DNA from: Bacteroidota bacterium | Lineage (GTDB): Bacteria; Bacteroidota; Bacteroidia; Chitinophagales; BACL12 | Direction of reading: 5' to 3' | Length of the DNA stretch: 44,688 nucleotides | Assembly (NCBI GenBank): GCA_029571985.1 | Contig: JAKQVC010000177.1 | Coordinates: 1-44,688, forward strand | In this document: positions 27,775 to 37,513 of the stretch, piece after piece | Layout of the letters: the number at the start of each line of letters is the position of its first letter | Position numbering within the stretch: position 1 is the first letter of the stretch | The notes under the pieces: generated by a model | The model's database searches: none | What the model saw: only the letters and a program-made list of their open reading frames with translations | What the model was told of the DNA's origin: nothing | Position numbers and translations under genes: made by a program

Positions 27775-28296
27775 ATGGCAGTAAATAAAGATTTGCAAAG
27801 AGTAAGAACGAGCGAGCTCGAACTGAAAGAAAAAATCGTTGGCATCCAGCGTGTTGCCAAAGTAACCAAAGGTGGACGTACCTTCAGCTTCTCTGCACTG
27901 GTTGTAGTAGGTGATGGAAATGGTATTGTTGGCCATGGTTTGGGAAAAGCCCGCGAAGTAACTGAAGCCATTCAGAAAGGTATCGACGACGCCAAGAAAA
28001 ACCTGATTAAAGTGCCTGTTTTTAATGGAACTATTCCGCACGAACAACACGGAAAATTCGGTGCCGGTAAAGTGATGATCAAGCCTGCTGCACACGGAAC
28101 AGGTGTAATCGCCGGTGGTGCTATGCGCGCTGTGTTGGAAAGTGCAGGTGTTACCGACGTATTGGCTAAATCACTCGGCTCATCAAATCCGCACAACGTG
28201 GTAAAGGCAACTTTAGATGCACTGGCACACTTGCGCAGTCCGCTTACAGTTGCTCAAAATCGCAATGTATCTGTGAAAAAAGTATTCAACAGTTAA
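27775..28296 (+). CDS. rpsE: 30S ribosomal protein S5 (uS5)
   Basis: S5 affects accuracy of decoding and lies at the mRNA entry. The 173-residue protein has [40 protein letters not shown] and [20 protein letters not shown], all strongly conserved. Confidence 0.98.
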   Translation: MAVNKDLQRVRTSELELKEKIVGIQRVAKVTKGGRTFSFSALVVVGDGNGIVGHGLGKAREVTEAIQKGIDDAKKNLIKVPVFNGTIPHEQHGKFGAGKVMIKPAAHGTGVIAGGAMRAVLESAGVTDVLAKSLGSSNPHNVVKATLDALAHLRSPLTVAQNRNVSVKKVFNS

Positions 28297-28306
28297 TTAT
28301 ACGCAT

Positions 28307-28486
28307 ATGGCGAAGATTAGGATAACATCAGTGAAGAGCACTACCGACAGGCCTAAAAACCAAAAGGCAACTATGAAGGCGCTCGGTTTGCGTAAAATGC
28401 ATCAAACCGTAGAAGTGGAAGCAACTCCACAAATTCTGGGTATGGTGAAAACAGTTCAACATTTGTTAAAAGTAGAAAACATCTGA
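28307..28486 (+). CDS. rpmD: 50S ribosomal protein L30 (uL30)
   Basis: This 59-residue gene fills the gap between rpsE and rplO. The product AKIRITSVKSTTDRPKNQKA followed by TMKALGLRKMHQTVEVE is the standard L30 fold and length. L30 binds 23S rRNA at the subunit periphery. It ends one base before the rplO start. Confidence 0.97.
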   Translation: MAKIRITSVKSTTDRPKNQKATMKALGLRKMHQTVEVEATPQILGMVKTVQHLLKVENI

Positions 28487-28487
28487 T

Positions 28488-28940
28488 ATGGAACTTTCAA
28501 ACTTAAAACCGGCTGCCGGTTCAATTAAGAAGCGTCATCGCATCGGTCGTGGACAAGGTTCCGGCTGGGGTGAAACTGCAGGCCGTGGTTTTAAAGGCGC
28601 AGGATCCCGCTCTGGTAATTCAACCAAGCGTGGTTTTGAAGGTGGACAGATGCCTTTGCAGCGTCGTTTACCAAAACGCGGTTTCAATAATAAAAACTTT
28701 GAAACTAAGTATACCACATTGAACCTCGACCAGATTCAGGAAATGGTAGATAAATACGAAATCACCAAATTCGATCAGGATATGCTCGTAGCCAACCGCA
28801 TCATCAAAGGTGATGAGAAGTTGAAAGTACTGGGCAGAGGCGAATTGAAAACTAAAGTGGAAATCTGGGCTCACGCCTGTAGCGAAACAGCAAAAAAAGC
28901 AATTGAAGCTGCTGGTGGATCTATTACTATGATTGGATAA
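28488..28940 (+). CDS. rplO: 50S ribosomal protein L15 (uL15)
   Basis: L15 is a late-binding 50S protein with a long glycine-rich extension reaching into 23S rRNA. The 150-residue protein has the extension IGRGQGSGWGETAGRGFKGA, GFEGGQMPLQRRLPKRGFNN and a compact C-terminal domain ending AAGGSITMIG. Confidence 0.98.
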   Translation: MELSNLKPAAGSIKKRHRIGRGQGSGWGETAGRGFKGAGSRSGNSTKRGFEGGQMPLQRRLPKRGFNNKNFETKYTTLNLDQIQEMVDKYEITKFDQDMLVANRIIKGDEKLKVLGRGELKTKVEIWAHACSETAKKAIEAAGGSITMIG

Positions 28941-28944
28941 TCAC

Positions 28945-30300
28945 ATGAAACAATTCATACAAACAATAAAAAATATCTGGAGCATCGAAGACTTGCGTAA
29001 GCGCATAGTCTACACGATTGGATTGGTATTGTTATACCGATTCGGCTCGTACGTGATGTTACCTGGTATTGACCCAACGCTTTATAACCAGGCGGCGAAT
29101 GTAAATCAGCAAAGTGGTTTACTCGGATTAATCAACCTGTTTGCAGGTGGTGGTTTTAGCCGCGCTTCTATTTTTGCGCTGGGTATTATGCCGTATATCT
29201 CTGCGTCTATCGCAATTCAATTGTTAGGTATCGCAGTTCCTGCTTTTGCACGTTTGCAAAAAGAAGGCGAAAGTGGTCGTCGCAAGATGAACCAATATAC
29301 CCGTTACCTGACGGTTGTTGTTACGGCTTTGCAGGCGAGTGGTTATTTTGCCTATTTGAAAAATCTGAGTCAGTCTACTGACTTTATTACCGCCCCTGAA
29401 GGTTTATTCTGGTTTATCTGTTTGGTTATTCTGACCGCCGGAACACTCTTCACCATGTGGATGGGTGAGCGTATCACCGATAAAGGTTTAGGTAATGGTA
29501 TTTCATTACTCATCATGGTGGGTATCGTAGCCGGATTACCAGCAGCTTTAATCAACGAGATTACACATCGCGGTGCCGATGGTGGCGGTGGATTTATTCC
29601 ATTCGTTCTGGAGATAGCCTTCCTGATTATGGTGATTATGGGTTGTATCTTGTTGGTACAGGGTACACGACGTATCCCGGTTCAATATGCTAAGCGGGTT
29701 GTTGGCAGTCGCCAGTTTGGTGGTGTGCGTCAATACATCCCGCTGAAAATTAACGCTTCGGGTGTAATGCCTATCATCTTTGCTCAGGCCCTGATGTTTA
29801 TTCCGGGCATATTTGCACAGATTAATGAAGACTGGCAAACCAGTTCATTCCTGGTTATGCTCAACGATTTTCAAAGTATTGGATATAACCTGATTTACGG
29901 TTCATTAATTATTCTGTTTACCTATTTCTATACAGCCATCATTATCAATCCAACGCAGATTGCTGATGATCTGAAAAAGAATGGTGGTTTTATTCCAGGT
30001 ATCAAACCCGGAAAGAAAACAGCAGAATTTATTGATAATGTATTATCTCGAATTACATTGCCTGGTTCAATTTTCCTGGCATTAGTGGCGATTGCTCCTG
30101 TATTTTCCCGTGCATTTGGTGTAGATACATCGTTTGCACAGTTTTTCGGAGGAACCTCACTGCTCATCATGGTGGGTGTAATTTTGGATACTTTACAACA
30201 AATAGAAAGTCACCTGTTGATGCGCCACTATGACGGACTGATGAAATCCGGCCGAATTAAAGGTCGTCAATCAGCAGCATTAAGCGTACCGCAGGGATGA
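28945..30300 (+). CDS. secY: Preprotein translocase channel subunit SecY
   Basis: SecY forms the protein-conducting channel in the inner membrane, with SecE and SecG, through which all signal-peptide proteins in this window would pass. I start it at the ATG at 28945 (KQFIQTIKNIWSIEDLRKRI, the family start); a TTG at 28933 lies inside rplO. The 451-residue protein has about ten hydrophobic segments, the plug-region motif GLINLFAGGGFSRASIFALG, IMPYISASI and the cytosolic loop VGSRQFGGVRQYIPLKINAS. Its stop overlaps the start of map by four bases (ATGA). Confidence 0.97.
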   Translation: MKQFIQTIKNIWSIEDLRKRIVYTIGLVLLYRFGSYVMLPGIDPTLYNQAANVNQQSGLLGLINLFAGGGFSRASIFALGIMPYISASIAIQLLGIAVPAFARLQKEGESGRRKMNQYTRYLTVVVTALQASGYFAYLKNLSQSTDFITAPEGLFWFICLVILTAGTLFTMWMGERITDKGLGNGISLLIMVGIVAGLPAALINEITHRGADGGGGFIPFVLEIAFLIMVIMGCILLVQGTRRIPVQYAKRVVGSRQFGGVRQYIPLKINASGVMPIIFAQALMFIPGIFAQINEDWQTSSFLVMLNDFQSIGYNLIYGSLIILFTYFYTAIIINPTQIADDLKKNGGFIPGIKPGKKTAEFIDNVLSRITLPGSIFLALVAIAPVFSRAFGVDTSFAQFFGGTSLLIMVGVILDTLQQIESHLLMRHYDGLMKSGRIKGRQSAALSVPQG

Positions 30301-31109
30301 TCTATTATAAAACACAGGATGAGTTAAACCTTATCCGAAAGAGTTCTTTACTTGTTTCTGATACACTGGCAATGATTGCCGGTATACTCAAGCCGGGTGT
30401 AACAACCGAATGGCTTGATCAACAGGCTGAAAGTTTTATAACCGGCCACGGTGGGAAGCCATCGTTTAAGGGTTATAAAGGATATAAGCACACGTTGTGT
30501 ATCTCTGTTAATGATCAGGTTGTGCATGGTATTCCATCCGCACGCGAGATTAAAAACGGTGATGTTGTATCGGTTGATTGTGGTGTATTTATGAATGGTT
30601 TTCATGGAGATTCAGCTTTCACCTTTTTGGTGGGCGAGGTTTCGATGGATGCAGTGAATCTGGCTAAAGCAACCAGAGCTTCCCTGTATAAAGGCATTGA
30701 AATGGCTATAGCCGGTAACCGTATTGGTGACATCAGCTATGCAATTCAACATTATGCTGAAACGGTTCATGGATACGGTGTAGTTAGAGAGCTGGTTGGA
30801 CATGGCATTGGAAAGAAATTGCACGAAGATCCGGAGGTTCCCAATTTTGGAACGCGAGGTCATGGTGCAAAAATGCAGGAAGGTATGACGATTGCCATTG
30901 AGCCAATGATTAATCTGGGAACCAGAAATGTGGTGCAGGAGAATGATGGATGGACTATCCGGACGAAAGACGGAAAAGTGAGCTGTCATTATGAGCACAC
31001 CGTTGCAGTGATGAAAGACAAGGCAGATATTTTGTCGAGTTTTGACCAGATTGATGCAGCCATAGCAAGTAATGTGAACTTATATAAAGAGAAAGAAACA
31101 ATAGGTTAA
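30297..31109 (+). CDS. map: Methionine aminopeptidase, type I
   Basis: MetAP removes the initiator methionine from new proteins using two divalent metals. The 270-residue protein has the five ligands: Asp94 (SVDCG), Asp105 (GFHGDSAF), His169 ([14 protein letters not shown]), Glu202 (IAIEPMI) and Glu233 (HYEHTVAV). His77 in VVHGIPS is the usual substrate-side residue. The start overlaps the secY stop (ATGA) and its stop overlaps the infA start by one base, so translation is likely coupled. Confidence 0.98.
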   Translation: MIYYKTQDELNLIRKSSLLVSDTLAMIAGILKPGVTTEWLDQQAESFITGHGGKPSFKGYKGYKHTLCISVNDQVVHGIPSAREIKNGDVVSVDCGVFMNGFHGDSAFTFLVGEVSMDAVNLAKATRASLYKGIEMAIAGNRIGDISYAIQHYAETVHGYGVVRELVGHGIGKKLHEDPEVPNFGTRGHGAKMQEGMTIAIEPMINLGTRNVVQENDGWTIRTKDGKVSCHYEHTVAVMKDKADILSSFDQIDAAIASNVNLYKEKETIG

Positions 31110-31327
31110 TGTCGAAACAAGGACTAATAAAACAAGACGGAACGATAACAGAAGCATTATCCAATGCCATGTTTAGAGTGAAGCTTGAAAATGAACACGA
31201 AATAGTAGCACATATCTCAGGAAAAATGCGGATGAATTATATCCGGATTCTCCCGGGCGACAGGGTTACCGTAGAAATGAGTCCATACGACTTAACAAGA
31301 GGAAGAATTATTTATCGTTACAAATAA
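31109..31327 (+). CDS. infA: Translation initiation factor IF-1
   Basis: IF-1 binds the 30S A site during initiation. The 72-residue OB-fold protein has [40 protein letters not shown] and [20 protein letters not shown]. Placed between map and rpmJ as in many bacteria. Confidence 0.98.
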   Translation: MSKQGLIKQDGTITEALSNAMFRVKLENEHEIVAHISGKMRMNYIRILPGDRVTVEMSPYDLTRGRIIYRYK

Positions 31328-31335
31328 ACAGCATT

Positions 31336-31452
31336 ATGAAAGTTAGACCGTCCATTAAGAAACGAAGTGCCGATTGTAAAATCGTGCGCCGGAAGGGTAA
31401 GCTGTATGTGATCAACAAAAAGAACCCTAAATTCAAACAACGTCAAGGTTAA
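31336..31452 (+). CDS. rpmJ: 50S ribosomal protein L36, zinc-free form (bL36)
   Basis: A 38-residue gene between infA and rpsM. The protein opens [20 protein letters not shown] and ends NPKFKQRQG. Compared with the zinc-binding form the first Cys, third Cys and His ligands are replaced by Ser11, Asn27 and Phe33, with only Cys14 left, so it cannot bind zinc. Confidence 0.97.
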   Translation: MKVRPSIKKRSADCKIVRRKGKLYVINKKNPKFKQRQG

Positions 31453-31476
31453 TTCTAAAATTAGAGAAAACAATAT

Positions 31477-31857
31477 ATGGCAAGGATTGCTGGTATTGAC
31501 TTACCAAAAAACAAGAGAGGCGTAATAGGCCTCACATACATCTACGGTATCGGCCTGACTACCTCAAAGCAGATATTGGCTGGAGCCGGAGTTGATGAGA
31601 GCAAAAAAGTTAAAGACTGGAATGACGATGAGATCAACGCCATTCGTGCTTACATCAATAACGAGCTGAAGGTAGAGGGTGCACTCCGTTCGGATATGCA
31701 ATTGTCAATCAAGCGATTGATGGACATTGGATGTTATCGCGGAATTCGCCACCGTAAAGGACTTCCTGTTCGCGGACAGCGTACAAAATCGAACGCCCGT
31801 ACGCGTAAAGGAAGGAAGAAAACAGTTGCCAACAAGAAAAAGGCACCTAAAGGTTAA
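31477..31857 (+). CDS. rpsM: 30S ribosomal protein S13 (uS13)
   Basis: S13 contacts the 50S subunit and the P-site tRNA. The 126-residue protein has [33 protein letters not shown] and the end [20 protein letters not shown]. It opens the alpha section. Confidence 0.98.
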   Translation: MARIAGIDLPKNKRGVIGLTYIYGIGLTTSKQILAGAGVDESKKVKDWNDDEINAIRAYINNELKVEGALRSDMQLSIKRLMDIGCYRGIRHRKGLPVRGQRTKSNARTRKGRKKTVANKKKAPKG

Positions 31858-31899
31858 TCAAATTGAATCGCTGTTTAATTTCATTTATTTCCATATACA

Positions 31900-32298
31900 A
31901 TGGCTAAATCAACGTCAGCAAAAAAGTCAACGAAAAAGAGAGTTGTTAAGGTGGATGCCGAAGGTCAAGCGCACATTCAGGCATCTTTCAACAATCTCAT
32001 TATTACTTTCACGAATCTGGCAGGTCAAACAATTAGTTGGGCCAGCGCAGGAAAGGCAGGTTTCCGTGGTTCTAAAAAGAACACACCTTATGCCGCTCAG
32101 GTAGCAACATCTGAGGCAGCAAAAGTTGCCTACGATGCAGGTTTGCGTCGCGTGGAAGTTTTCGTAAAAGGTCCTGGTTCAGGTCGTGAATCAGCTATCC
32201 GTACGATCGTTGCAAACGGAATCGACGTAACTGTTATCCGTGACATTACACCAATGCCACACAACGGTTGCCGTCCACCAAAAAAGAGAAGAGTTTAA
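31900..32298 (+). CDS. rpsK: 30S ribosomal protein S11 (uS11)
   Basis: S11 lies on the 30S platform near the Shine-Dalgarno/anti-Shine-Dalgarno region. The 132-residue protein has the conserved [40 protein letters not shown] and the end [18 protein letters not shown]. The lysine-rich N-terminal extension is long. Confidence 0.98.
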   Translation: MAKSTSAKKSTKKRVVKVDAEGQAHIQASFNNLIITFTNLAGQTISWASAGKAGFRGSKKNTPYAAQVATSEAAKVAYDAGLRRVEVFVKGPGSGRESAIRTIVANGIDVTVIRDITPMPHNGCRPPKKRRV

Positions 32299-32323
32299 TT
32301 AAAACTGAAAATTAACAAGAGCA

Positions 32324-32929
32324 ATGGCAAGATATACAGGCCCAACTACCAAGAAATCCAGGTCGTTTGGTGAATCCATCTTCGGCTACGACAAATCGTT
32401 CGAGAAGCGTAAATATGCTCCCGGACAGCATGGTCTTTCCCGCAAGAAGAAAAGTGCAAGCGAATACGGTATTCAGCTTAAAGAAAAACAAAAAGCTAAA
32501 TATACTTACGGATTGCTTGAGCGCCAGTTTCGCAAAACATTTGAAGCCGCTACACGCCGTCATGGTGTTACCGGTGAAGCATTATTGCAATTATTAGAGG
32601 CTCGTTTGGATAATACTATTTTCCGTATGGGTCTGGCTCCAACCCGCCGTGGTGCTCGCCAATTAGTTAATCACAAACACATTGAAGTAAATGGTCAGAT
32701 TTGCAGTGCCCCTTCTGCAACATTGCGCCCTGGTGATGTGATTACGATTCGCGAAAAATCTAAGGATCATGAGTGGATAGTAGCTGCTGCTAACAATCCC
32801 GGAAAAAAATACAGCTGGTTGGAATGGAATCCGACACAATTAAAAGGTGTATTTGTTAATTATCCTGAGCGCGATCAAATTCCTGAAAATATCAGAGAGC
32901 AACTTATCGTCGAACTCTATTCTAAATAA
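32324..32929 (+). CDS. rpsD: 30S ribosomal protein S4 (uS4)
   Basis: S4 nucleates 30S assembly. The 201-residue protein starts [20 protein letters not shown], has [20 protein letters not shown] and the S4 RNA-binding domain [32 protein letters not shown]. Zinc-free N-terminus. Confidence 0.98.
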   Translation: MARYTGPTTKKSRSFGESIFGYDKSFEKRKYAPGQHGLSRKKKSASEYGIQLKEKQKAKYTYGLLERQFRKTFEAATRRHGVTGEALLQLLEARLDNTIFRMGLAPTRRGARQLVNHKHIEVNGQICSAPSATLRPGDVITIREKSKDHEWIVAAANNPGKKYSWLEWNPTQLKGVFVNYPERDQIPENIREQLIVELYSK

Positions 32930-32947
32930 ACGTAAAAACCCTATAAT

Positions 32948-33946
32948 ATGGCATTACTTTCTTTTCAGCGTCCTGATAAGATCACCTTACAAAAAGCTAC
33001 TGATTTCGAAGGTACATTCGAATTCAAACCTTTGGAACCTGGCTTCGGTGTGACCATCGGAAACGCTCTGCGCAGAGTGCTGTTGAGCTCTCTCGAAGGT
33101 TATGCGATATCTTCTGTTAAAATCAGCGGTGTTGATCATGAATTCAGCACGATTAACGGTGTAATGGAAGATGTTACTGAAATCGTATTGAATCTGAAAC
33201 AAGTTCGCCTTAAGAGAGAACTGGGTGGAGATGATAACGCGGTTGAAAAAATCTTCATCTCTTTAAAGGATAAAGAAGAATTTAAAGCAGGTGATATCGA
33301 AAAACATACAAACAGCTTCCGCGTTACAAATCCGGATTTGTTGATTTGTCGCATGGAGCCTTTTGTGAAACTCGATATCGAATTAACGATTCAAAAAGGT
33401 CGTGGTTATTTACCTGCAGAAGAAAATAAAGGTGTTGATCGCGCAATTGGTGTTATTCCAATTGACGCTATTTATACGCCAATCAAAAATGTGCGTTATA
33501 CCATTGAAAATACGCGTGTTGAGCAAAAAACTGACTATGAGAAATTGCTCATCGAAATTAAAACAGATGGTACTATTCATCCAGAGGATGCTATCAAGGA
33601 AGCAAGCCGCATCCTGATTCAGCATTTAATGTTGATTACAGATGAGCACATCACCTTTAACACAGTTGGCGAAAAAGAAGCCAATGTGGTTGATGAGCAT
33701 ACCCTGCATATCCGCAAATTGTTGAAGACTCCATTGGAAGATCTCGACTTGTCGGTTCGTGCTTACAACTGTTTGAAAGCAGCAAAAATTAATTCATTGG
33801 CTGAATTGGTAAAATACGATACTAACGAATTGTTGAAATTCCGCAATTTCGGTAAGAAATCACTGGTGGAAATTGAAGCAATGGTTCTGGATAAGGGCTT
33901 ACAGTTTGGTATGGACCTCGCCAAATATAATTTAGATGAAGATTGA
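32948..33946 (+). CDS. rpoA: RNA polymerase alpha subunit
   Basis: Alpha forms the dimer on which RNA polymerase is built and its C-terminal domain contacts upstream promoter DNA and regulators. The 332-residue protein has the N-terminal domain motif [20 protein letters not shown] and [20 protein letters not shown], a linker near 240-250, and the C-terminal domain with [20 protein letters not shown] and [20 protein letters not shown]. It lies between rpsD and rplQ. Confidence 0.99.
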   Translation: MALLSFQRPDKITLQKATDFEGTFEFKPLEPGFGVTIGNALRRVLLSSLEGYAISSVKISGVDHEFSTINGVMEDVTEIVLNLKQVRLKRELGGDDNAVEKIFISLKDKEEFKAGDIEKHTNSFRVTNPDLLICRMEPFVKLDIELTIQKGRGYLPAEENKGVDRAIGVIPIDAIYTPIKNVRYTIENTRVEQKTDYEKLLIEIKTDGTIHPEDAIKEASRILIQHLMLITDEHITFNTVGEKEANVVDEHTLHIRKLLKTPLEDLDLSVRAYNCLKAAKINSLAELVKYDTNELLKFRNFGKKSLVEIEAMVLDKGLQFGMDLAKYNLDED

Positions 33947-33989
33947 TCGGTAACGCGTCATTTAGTAACCGATTTAAAAAAAGAAGAAA

Positions 33990-34484
33990 ATGAGACACGG
34001 AAACAAAATTAACCACCTCGGACGTAAAACAGCTCACCGTAAATCTATGTTGGGCAATATGGGTACATCTTTGATTTTGCATAAGCGTATTAAAACGACT
34101 TTAGCAAAGGCGAAAGAATTGCGTATGTATATTGAGCCGCTTATCAATCGCGCAAAAGAAGATACTACACACAATCGTCGTTTGGTGTTCAGTAACCTCC
34201 AAAGCAAAGAAGCTGTTAACGAACTGTTTACCAATATTGCCGGTAAAATCACAGATCGTAATGGTGGATATACCCGCATTTTGAAGCTGGGTGAAAATCG
34301 CTTGGGTGATAACGCTGAAACCTGCTATATTGAGCTGGTTGATTATAATGAAAACATGCTCAAAACAGCCAAGCCTGCAGGTGCTAAAAAACGCAGTCGT
34401 CGTAGCTCAGGTAAATCTGAGAAGAAAGCGGTTGAACCAGAAGCAAAAGCAGAGGATACAGCATCAACAGAAGAAAACGCGTAA
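33990..34484 (+). CDS. rplQ: 50S ribosomal protein L17 (bL17)
   Basis: L17 lies near the tunnel exit. The 164-residue protein begins [20 protein letters not shown] and has [20 protein letters not shown] and [20 protein letters not shown]. The body ends near residue 125; a charged tail of about 40 residues rich in Lys, Ser, Glu and Ala follows ([20 protein letters not shown]), longer than in E. coli. It is the last gene of the cluster. Confidence 0.98.
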   Translation: MRHGNKINHLGRKTAHRKSMLGNMGTSLILHKRIKTTLAKAKELRMYIEPLINRAKEDTTHNRRLVFSNLQSKEAVNELFTNIAGKITDRNGGYTRILKLGENRLGDNAETCYIELVDYNENMLKTAKPAGAKKRSRRSSGKSEKKAVEPEAKAEDTASTEENA

Positions 34485-34510
34485 ACTACTTACGCTTCAA
34501 CATTATAGCA

Positions 34511-34541
34511 AAGGCTCCGGAAACGGGGCCTTTTGTTTTTT
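34511..34541 (+). terminator. Terminator of the ribosomal cluster
   Basis: A 9-bp stem (AAGGCTCCG with CGGGGCCTT, one G-U) closes a GAAA loop and is followed by TTTTGTTTTTT. It lies 26 bases past the rplQ stop and is the only strong terminator in the 17.8 kb cluster. Confidence 0.9.
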
Positions 34542-34679
34542 GCTTGACTTCACTGTTCATATAATTGATAATATATCAGAAAATTGTATAGAATTCTATG
34601 GATTTGTGACAATTCCTGAATTTGAGGATTACCGATTTTTAATTAATTTAACCATTATTAATCCTTAAACTAATCCAAT

Positions 34680-36455
34680 ATGAGACACTTTTTAACGCTC
34701 TTTTTTTTATTTGCAACTCTAGTAGTCACAGCACAGTCATCATTTTTGAAGCATTATGGAGGTCCAATTATACCAGAGCCATTAGCGCCGTTGCCTGGTC
34801 ATCAACGATTTACATGTTTGATTCAAAAGAATGAGACTATTCTAATTGGAGGAACATTAGCAGCAAGTAGTACGTGGCCACCCACTAATTATGCAATGAC
34901 AATAGTAGAAGTTGATTTGAATGGTAGTTTTATTCAGCAGTATGTGATGGATTTTGATGAAGTAGATAGAATTATTATGCCAATGAGTATATTATGGGCA
35001 GGAGATTATATCTATATCTGTGGGGCTGTGGGCCTTCCCAACTTGGCTGTAAGTCCAAATACTTATGACATTAATCTTACAACTTCTGTTGGTTTTGTAT
35101 TGAAGTACAATATTATAAGTGGTTTGGTAGAATGGTGCTCTAGGCCTTCAGACGAATATAATGCGGTTTCCAGTTTTTTGGATATGGCCTTTCTTGACAA
35201 TGGTGATTTATTAATTTGTGGTCAAAAGGATTATAGGATTGATCCAACTAGTGAAGATGCGATATTATACGAGGTAGATGATGCAACGGGAAACCTTACT
35301 CAAAGGGTTATTTGCCGCCCTGTTGATGATGATTTAGTCGCGGGAGTATCTTCTGACACCTATTTTTCTTTACAAATTGACACCGAAACTGATAATTCAA
35401 TTTATTGTACTGGTAGATTCGAATTAAGGCCGGATAACTATTTAGACCACATGCGCCCAGTAATGATGACTTTTGCATCTGATTACACACCAGTGGTACA
35501 AGATTATTATTTGGTGCCAAATGAATCACCCGCTCGGTTGTATAATTTAGATGGAATCAGGGTGGCCGATGATTATATACAAATTACAACCGGTGATTTA
35601 GAAGATGATGGCACGCCACAAGAAGATCTCATTGTAATGAGATCTGAATTAAATGGGGATTTAATTTGGGCTAACCAGTATGATTTTCCACAAGAGTTGG
35701 ACGGTCAATTGCACTCTGTAAAATTTGAAACGACTAAAATTGGTTTGATTGTTAATCAAAGATATATTGTTTGGGGAAGTGCATACAATGCTGCGACCCT
35801 ACCTCGTTTTGGCAAACCATTTTTATTAACATTGAACGCAGATGGCACTGTGTTTAATTGCAGGAATTACCGAGGGATTCTCGCTAGTACGAATTTGTGC
35901 CCAAATTCTATGATTGTTGTTGACCATCCGGGTAAGGTGCCCGATGAAGTTTATGCAGTTGGCTATTTTAGAGGGGGTACTGTTGAAAAAGGTGCATTAT
36001 TGCATGCATCGAATACTAGTGGTGATGTAGGATTATGTGATGGTGTTTTGAATCCGACTGTTGTTGATATTTCATATCAAAATGAATTTGATTTCGATTT
36101 ACCGGTTTATGAAGATATCACAACACCTAATATTGTGACACAATTAGGTGGGGGCTTTACTGAGAGTTTGGCGGAATGTTCGGCACGTGAGGCGGATGAA
36201 TTTTTATATTCTGTTGACTGTCATAATTACATCTTTCAAAATGGCTTACAAACGACGTTTTATTACTGTGAAGCGGATGTGATTGGGGATGAATTTTTGA
36301 CAGTTTATAATAATCTTGGGCAATTGATTTTAGAACAAAAAATTGCTGGTGGTGAGAATATATTAGATTTTGAATTTCCTGTTGGCTTATACCACTTAAT
36401 TGTTGAATCGCAAAATGTTAACTATGAAACATTGACTGTGGTCATCGGTAAATAG
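34680..36455 (+). CDS. Secreted protein with propeller-like repeats, probable T9SS cargo
   Basis: The 591-residue protein has a signal peptide (RHFLTLFFLFATLVVTAQ). Its mature part has several stretches of one pattern: a description strand (ILIGGTLAASS, YIYICGAVGLP, LLICGQKDYR, YIVWGSAYN, VYAVGYFRGG) about 60-100 residues apart, suggesting a beta-propeller or SBBP-like repeat protein. The last 75 residues resemble a T9SS sorting domain (VYNNLGQLILEQ, FPVGLYHLIVE) but lack the usual PNP motif. The gene is visibly more AT-rich than its neighbours, especially at third positions. It follows the ribosomal terminator and is convergent with the T9SS triplet. Possible later acquisition. Confidence 0.7.
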   Translation: MRHFLTLFFLFATLVVTAQSSFLKHYGGPIIPEPLAPLPGHQRFTCLIQKNETILIGGTLAASSTWPPTNYAMTIVEVDLNGSFIQQYVMDFDEVDRIIMPMSILWAGDYIYICGAVGLPNLAVSPNTYDINLTTSVGFVLKYNIISGLVEWCSRPSDEYNAVSSFLDMAFLDNGDLLICGQKDYRIDPTSEDAILYEVDDATGNLTQRVICRPVDDDLVAGVSSDTYFSLQIDTETDNSIYCTGRFELRPDNYLDHMRPVMMTFASDYTPVVQDYYLVPNESPARLYNLDGIRVADDYIQITTGDLEDDGTPQEDLIVMRSELNGDLIWANQYDFPQELDGQLHSVKFETTKIGLIVNQRYIVWGSAYNAATLPRFGKPFLLTLNADGTVFNCRNYRGILASTNLCPNSMIVVDHPGKVPDEVYAVGYFRGGTVEKGALLHASNTSGDVGLCDGVLNPTVVDISYQNEFDFDLPVYEDITTPNIVTQLGGGFTESLAECSAREADEFLYSVDCHNYIFQNGLQTTFYYCEADVIGDEFLTVYNNLGQLILEQKIAGGENILDFEFPVGLYHLIVESQNVNYETLTVVIGK

Positions 36456-36476
36456 AATAGATAATTAGTGAAAGTG

Positions 36477-36517
36477 AAATGTGGCGATTAATGTGTAATT
36501 AGTTAATCGCTACATTT
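36477..36517. terminator. Hairpin between convergent genes
   Basis: AAATGTGGCGATTA and TAATCGCTACATTT form a 14-bp stem with one G-U pair and a 13-base loop. T-runs on both sides are weak, so it may act as a bidirectional stop between the genes ending at 36455 (+) and 36551 (-). Confidence 0.6.
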
Positions 36518-36550
36518 ATTATTTGATATGCGGAATAATAATCATAACAT

Positions 36551-37447
36551 CTAACTCCCCGAAATAATGATTTTTTTTGTAATTGTGAAGCTCTCAGTGT
36601 AACATACGATTAAATAGACTCCTGATTCAATATGACTACACTCAAGTTGTGTTGCATTCCCATTCAGTATTTTATTATCTATGAGTGCACCGTTTAGGCT
36701 TACGAGTTCAATATTGCCATTCATTGGTGTTGAAGATTCAAGTTTTACAAATACCGTTTCATTCGAGTAATATACCTGAAGTTCTGGTTGTAAAACAGAG
36801 TTGCTTATTAGCTTGGTAGGAAAGAATGTCTCAATAGGAGTTTCAGCAACCGATTCGAAAGCAAGATCCTTAATTGTAAATGCCCTGTTTGATGGATCTA
36901 CCGTCAAGCGCACCCAACCGTAATAGGTGCTGTCGCCTTCTGCTAATTGCAATCCGACAAATTTATCCGTTTGGCCAAATAGCCATTCTCCGGCCTGAAT
37001 AATTGGATAGTAAAATGCCGAGCTGATTATTGCATAGAATTGATACAGCAGTGTCTGATAATCATTTTGTAAAAACAAACCGGCTGATGGTCCGATATCT
37101 ATGCCGGAATCGATAACATAAGGATATACGTAAGCGCCTCCACCGGTACTGAAGGCTGCAATGGCGTTATCGTTCGTTGGTGTAGCCAGGATGGCATTAA
37201 TCACATATAGGTTAAATCCACCCCAATACGTAGAAGCAAAGAAATTGGTAGATGTAAACAGGAAATTAAAATCGTTAGTGCCATTGCCATCCAGATCAAT
37301 TTCAACTCCGGTGCCGGGTACATCAATGACTACATCTGGCACCACATCTGTATAAATCACTTCAGCATCTGTCTGTGTGTGCATACATACGGCTGCCATT
37401 GCAGTGTATGCTGCCGGACTGAGTCTGAATTGTTTATGTTCAACCAT
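36551..37447 (-). CDS. Secreted triplet-family protein, member 1
   Basis: The 298-residue protein belongs to a three-gene tandem family. Its N-terminal 29 residues (AAYTAMAAVCMHTQTDAEV) are an atypical signal region, matched in the two paralogues. It has the family motif IYTDVVPDVV, then EIDLDGNGTNDFNFLF at about 49-64, an EF-hand/TSP3-like Asp/Asn loop, and YYGWVRLTV near residue 175. The C-terminal 80 residues (LQVYYSNETVFVKLES, IESGVYLIVCY) look like a T9SS sorting domain without the PNP motif. Its start lies 13 bases beyond the previous gene's terminator, so it may depend on read-through. Function unknown. Confidence 0.75.
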   Translation of the reverse strand: MVEHKQFRLSPAAYTAMAAVCMHTQTDAEVIYTDVVPDVVIDVPGTGVEIDLDGNGTNDFNFLFTSTNFFASTYWGGFNLYVINAILATPTNDNAIAAFSTGGGAYVYPYVIDSGIDIGPSAGLFLQNDYQTLLYQFYAIISSAFYYPIIQAGEWLFGQTDKFVGLQLAEGDSTYYGWVRLTVDPSNRAFTIKDLAFESVAETPIETFFPTKLISNSVLQPELQVYYSNETVFVKLESSTPMNGNIELVSLNGALIDNKILNGNATQLECSHIESGVYLIVCYTESFTITKKIIISGS

Positions 37448-37460
37448 ATATCACTAAAAT

Positions 37461-37494
37461 AAAAAAACCTCCTGAATGTTTTCAGGAGGTTTTT
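37461..37494 (-). terminator. Rho-independent terminator, minus strand
   Basis: A perfect 14-bp stem (AAAAACCTCCTGAA with TTCAGGAGGTTTTT, loop TGTT) followed on the minus strand by a T-rich stretch. It ends the gene that stops at 37514. The next gene starts 13 bases on. Confidence 0.9.
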
Positions 37495-37513
37495 ATTAAA
37501 TAGTGTTTACAGA

